Positions 61,402-64,000 of a DNA stretch of 64,000 bases are shown here, one piece after another; position 1 is the first letter of the stretch; the number at the start of each line of letters is the position of its first letter. Made by a program: the position numbers and the translations under genes. The notes beneath the pieces were generated by a model, which worked only from the letters and a program-made list of their open reading frames with translations, was not told the origin of the DNA and did not search any database. Origin of the DNA: an uncultured Campylobacter sp. (GTDB taxonomy: Bacteria; Campylobacterota; Campylobacteria; Campylobacterales; Campylobacteraceae); the NCBI RefSeq assembly GCF_938039245.1, contig NZ_CALHVN010000005.1, positions 1 through 64,000 of the forward strand, read 5' to 3'.

Positions 61402-62213
61402 AAAAGCTCCTCGAAATTTTCTAAATCAAAAAGTAAAATTCGGTCGTTTTTTAGGCGGTGCACTTCGTTGCTAAAGCCGCTTTTGGAAAATAGCGCGACG
61501 GCATCGGGCTCAAAGCCTAGCCGCTCGCATTTTTTAAGGAGTAAATTTACCACGTTTTTGCAAATTTTATGCTCTTTAAATTTAGCTTCTCCGACGATGA
61601 TACGTCCGTCTAGGCTTAAAAATATATCTATCTCGATATTTTTCGCCCATAGGCTGCGCACCCGAGCGGGCTGGGTACCTAGTCTAAACGCCAAAAGCTC
61701 GCGGCAAAGCAGCTCAAAGCCAAAGCCCGCGTACGAGTCGAACTCTCGCCTGATAATCTCCATCAAAGCGCCTTTTTCGCCGTTTTTTAAAAGGGCTAAA
61801 TTTGGTTCGATGAAATAAAACCAAAATCTAGTAAAATTGTCGTTAAAGACCACCTTATCCTGCGCTTTATCGCGCTCGAGCAGCTTTTTGGCTTTTTGAT
61901 ATTTGCTTTTTACGCGCGGTTTTTCCAGCGTCTTTTCTATGCTAACTACGCCTAAGTTTATCGCGGCGGCGTAAATTTTTAGGATGAGAGGGCGGGGCAG
62001 AAATTTATTTAGAGCGTATTTTTTGCGGTCGTTTTTAGCAAGCTTGCAAAGGGCAAATTTAAGCTCGTTTTCAAAAGGCGCGTCAAAGCTAAATTTGAGC
62101 GACAGATCTTCAAATTTATCTAAAATTTCTTTTTCTATCGCCTCGAAAATATCGTAATAACTCGCCTCAAATTTTAGCGCGTCAAAGACTAGATGAAAGT
62201 AAATAAGCTGCAA
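61398..62213 (-). CDS. DUF234-like protein
   Basis: 271 aa. The C-terminal half has the nuclease-like DUF234 pattern seen at the end of archaeal-type ATPases: GFGFELLCRELLAFRLG, then WAKNIEIDIFLSLDGRIIVGEAKF (E, D, ExK). The ATPase part is absent. Start is uncertain: TTG at 62213 lacks a good ribosome site, while the frame stays open to an ATC at 62261 that has AAGGAG seven bases upstream. A gene of this type sits at flgS in C. jejuni. Role unknown. Confidence 0.65.
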   Translation of the reverse strand: MQLIYFHLVFDALKFEASYYDIFEAIEKEILDKFEDLSLKFSFDAPFENELKFALCKLAKNDRKKYALNKFLPRPLILKIYAAAINLGVVSIEKTLEKPRVKSKYQKAKKLLERDKAQDKVVFNDNFTRFWFYFIEPNLALLKNGEKGALMEIIRREFDSYAGFGFELLCRELLAFRLGTQPARVRSLWAKNIEIDIFLSLDGRIIVGEAKFKEHKICKNVVNLLLKKCERLGFEPDAVALFSKSGFSNEVHRLKNDRILLFDLENFEELL

Positions 62214-62328
62214 GATATCAAGGTGCTTAAAGCGCGCGTAGCTTGATTTTAAGGCGTAGATTTTCGCTCCTTTTTAGCCCATTTTAGCACAACTTTGGTT
62301 ATAATCTCTTTTTTTGTAAGGAAAAATT

Positions 62329-63621
62329 TTGGTTAGCATCGACGAAATCAGGAAAAATATTATTTTAAAAAAGGGCGTGCGCTACTTTGACTATACGGCT
62401 TCTGGCCTAGCCTACGCACCTATCGAGCGCAAGATCGCAAAATACCTAAAAACCTACGCCAACACGCACTCCGAAAGCGCCTCAAACGCGCTAAAGACGC
62501 AAAAACGCTACGAAAAAGCAAGGCAAAGCCTAAAAGACGCGCTGGGGCTTGACGAGCGATTTTATCTGATCTCTACGGGCTGCGGCGCGACCGGAGCGAT
62601 AAAGAAATTTGAGGAAATCATGGGGCTTTACCTGCCGCCTATGAGCGCGAACCGTCTGGGCGAGGAGAGTCTAAAGGGCGCAAATTTGCCCCTCGTCGTC
62701 GTCTCGCCCTACGAGCACCACTCAAACGAGGTCAGCCTGCGCGAGGGGCTGTGCGAGGTCGTGCGCATACCGCTAAGCAAGAGCGGGGAGATAAATTTCG
62801 GCAGGCTCGATCAACTGCTCAAAATCAACTCAAAGCGCGAGATCATCGGCTCTTTTAGCGCAGCCTCAAACGTCACGGGGATAATCAGCGACTACAAAAA
62901 AATCTACGTGATGATGAAGCGATACGGCGCGACCGTAGCCTTTGACGCGGCTAGCCTTAGTCCGCATGACAACCTCGACGCCGACTACTTCGACGCGCTA
63001 TTTCTCTCGCCGCATAAGCTTTTAGGAGGCGTAGGCAGCTGCGGACTGCTTGCGATAAAAAAAGAACTCGTAAAATCAGACAAACCGACCTTTGCCGCGG
63101 GCGGAACGGTTAGCTACGTGAGCCGCAGCTCGCATTTTTTCGCTCCTAGCGTGGAGCGCACCGAGGAGGGCGGCACCCAGCACGTGATGGGGCTGATTAG
63201 AGCCTCGCTAGCATACAGACTGCGAAACGAGGTCGGCCTAGACGTCATAAAAAGCCGCGAGGATGAGCTTGCAAAGCTATTTTGCGAGGGGCTGGATAAC
63301 ATCCCCGAGATCGTGAGCTATTTTCCGCGCGCAGTGCCGAGACTGCCGATTTTCGCGTTTAATGTAAAAGGCGTTTCGCCTTATGATTTTGCCGAGGCGC
63401 TAAGCCGGGACTACGGCGTGCAGACCCGCGCGGGGTGTGCGTGCGCCGGTCCGTACGGACACGATCTGCTCGGGCTAAAAGACGATCAGAAATTTGATCA
63501 AAAGCCCGGCTGGGTGCGCGTAAGCCTGCACTACTCCCACACGCAAAAAGACGTCGCATACCTGCTAAAGGCTATCAAAAAAACTATCAAAAAATTTAAA
63601 ACCAAAAAGGATAAAAAATGA
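62329..63621 (+). CDS. Class V aminotransferase / cysteine desulfurase-like
   Basis: 430 aa PLP enzyme of the NifS/SufS/CsdA fold. The PLP lysine is in LFLSPHKLLGGVG; VAFDAASLSPHDNLD supplies the PLP-binding Asp-x-x-Ser/His region, and a Cys-rich C-terminal loop reads TRAGCACAGPYGHDLLG. The active-site Cys position of cysteine desulfurases may correspond to AGCACAG. TTG start with AAGGAA upstream. It overlaps the next gene by 4 bases. Confidence 0.82.
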   Translation: MVSIDEIRKNIILKKGVRYFDYTASGLAYAPIERKIAKYLKTYANTHSESASNALKTQKRYEKARQSLKDALGLDERFYLISTGCGATGAIKKFEEIMGLYLPPMSANRLGEESLKGANLPLVVVSPYEHHSNEVSLREGLCEVVRIPLSKSGEINFGRLDQLLKINSKREIIGSFSAASNVTGIISDYKKIYVMMKRYGATVAFDAASLSPHDNLDADYFDALFLSPHKLLGGVGSCGLLAIKKELVKSDKPTFAAGGTVSYVSRSSHFFAPSVERTEEGGTQHVMGLIRASLAYRLRNEVGLDVIKSREDELAKLFCEGLDNIPEIVSYFPRAVPRLPIFAFNVKGVSPYDFAEALSRDYGVQTRAGCACAGPYGHDLLGLKDDQKFDQKPGWVRVSLHYSHTQKDVAYLLKAIKKTIKKFKTKKDKK

Positions 63622-64000
63622 ATAAAATTTTAGCCGCGGCCTTGTTTGCCCTTTGTGCCGTTTGCGCGCAGGCAAAGCCCTTTAGCCCCGAGCAGTACGC
63701 AAAAGTACTTCGCGAGTACAACTCCGCCGCGGGCGCAAACAACTACTTTGAAAGCGGTAGATTTAAAGAGGAATTCGAGCTTCGCAAAAAATACTGCGAC
63801 GAGGGTCTAAGAGACGCCTGTGGCGATCTGGGGCTGCTCTACGTTACGGGCCTAGGCGCGCCAAGAGATAGCAAAAGAGCGGGCGAACTACTCGAATACG
63901 CCGCCAAAAACGGCGAGTTTAAGGCAATCTCGCAGTACTACGAAACAGCGCTTGACATAGCTCGCGCAGCGGAAAAGTACCCGGACGACAAGGTCACGCA
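63618..64000 (+). CDS. Sel1-like repeat protein, exported (partial)
   Basis: The gene runs off the window; about 127 codons are visible. Signal peptide (ILAAALFALCAVCAQA), then helical Sel1-type repeats (YCDEGLRDACGDLGLLYVTGLG, SKRAGELLEYAAKNGEFKA). The ATG overlaps the previous stop (ATGA). Similar to the Sel1-like gene at 52.9 kb in design, with fewer cysteines in the visible part. Confidence 0.75.
   Translation, partial: MNKILAAALFALCAVCAQAKPFSPEQYAKVLREYNSAAGANNYFESGRFKEEFELRKKYCDEGLRDACGDLGLLYVTGLGAPRDSKRAGELLEYAAKNGEFKAISQYYETALDIARAAEKYPDDKVT

Noticed and set aside
1..64000. CRISPR array, tRNA or rRNA genes, insertion sequences, prophage
   Set aside because: I looked for regularly spaced repeats, cloverleaf-type ends, transposase and phage genes and found none. 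The short repeats at 8.4-8.7 and 49.2 kb are too few and unevenly spaced for CRISPR.

Overview
The window reads as chromosome of a Campylobacter species. The evidence is two runs of genes in the order I remember from Campylobacter jejuni (HIT protein, pheS, pheT, aroA, ispH, rpsA, a small anchored protein, serA at 27.0-36.8 kb; flgS with a DUF234-like gene and a class V aminotransferase at 60.4-63.6 kb), plus carboxynorspermidine synthase, a PglB oligosaccharyltransferase, L-lactate permease and a TlpD-like soluble chemoreceptor. Base composition is higher in GC than C. jejuni, and spacers are crowded with AAATTT-containing words, so I lean to the C. rectus / C. showae / C. curvus / C. concisus side of the genus. 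Species is not determined.

Layout. 0.5-4.0 kb: a NitT/TauT-type ABC importer with a Tat-exported binding protein, ending in an NnrS-like membrane protein. 4.3-7.1 kb: a lone SF1 (UPF1-like) helicase. 7.2-11.1 kb: carboxynorspermidine synthase, a cluster of structured repeats, a Bcr/CflA exporter and an LRR plus NTF2-like immunity protein. 11.4-16.5 kb: a five-gene minus-strand envelope operon (COG3014-like, YcfL-like, LpoB-like, unknown, CsgG-like). 16.7-22.8 kb: small envelope genes, pglB, YceI, a twice-interrupted pseudogene, mdaB and a cupin. 22.8-27 kb: argH, a chemoreceptor and a small AT-richer module (HTH regulator, YaaW/DUF3944 protein, tiny membrane protein). 27-37 kb: the syntenic housekeeping block.

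37.1-38.8 kb is the largest stretch without a gene. It is followed by lctP with a wrecked lactate-utilisation (lut) remnant, efp, a wrecked DUF4304 gene and a SelW-like selenoprotein gene. That gene reads through an in-frame TGA, so ordinary ORF calling misses it. Next come a DJ-1 protein, an RRM protein, a GluQRS-like enzyme with a large insertion, and dnaE with a tandemly duplicated C-terminal module. 49.5-52.6 kb holds a short protein carrying the four-cysteine pattern of [FeFe]-hydrogenase H-cluster domains, in one operon with a second NitT/TauT-type ABC importer. 52.7-59.2 kb is accessory: Sel1-like, epimerase-like, a very AT-rich orphan gene, a frameshifted AraC regulator divergent from a secreted hydrolase, a cyclophilin-like protein, an amber-interrupted monooxygenase and a DUF2798 protein. 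The end returns to conserved genes (isochorismatase-like, flgS) and is cut inside a second Sel1-like gene.

What stands out: the H-cluster-like/ABC operon; the hidden selenoprotein with promoter, ribosome site, candidate SECIS hairpin and terminator all visible; a repeat family whose copies keep their hairpins by paired changes; the CsgG/LpoB operon; and an unusual number of genes broken by one-base losses in short A or T runs. I saw no tRNA, rRNA, CRISPR array, intact insertion sequence or prophage. All family names rest on motif recognition by eye; no database search was run.
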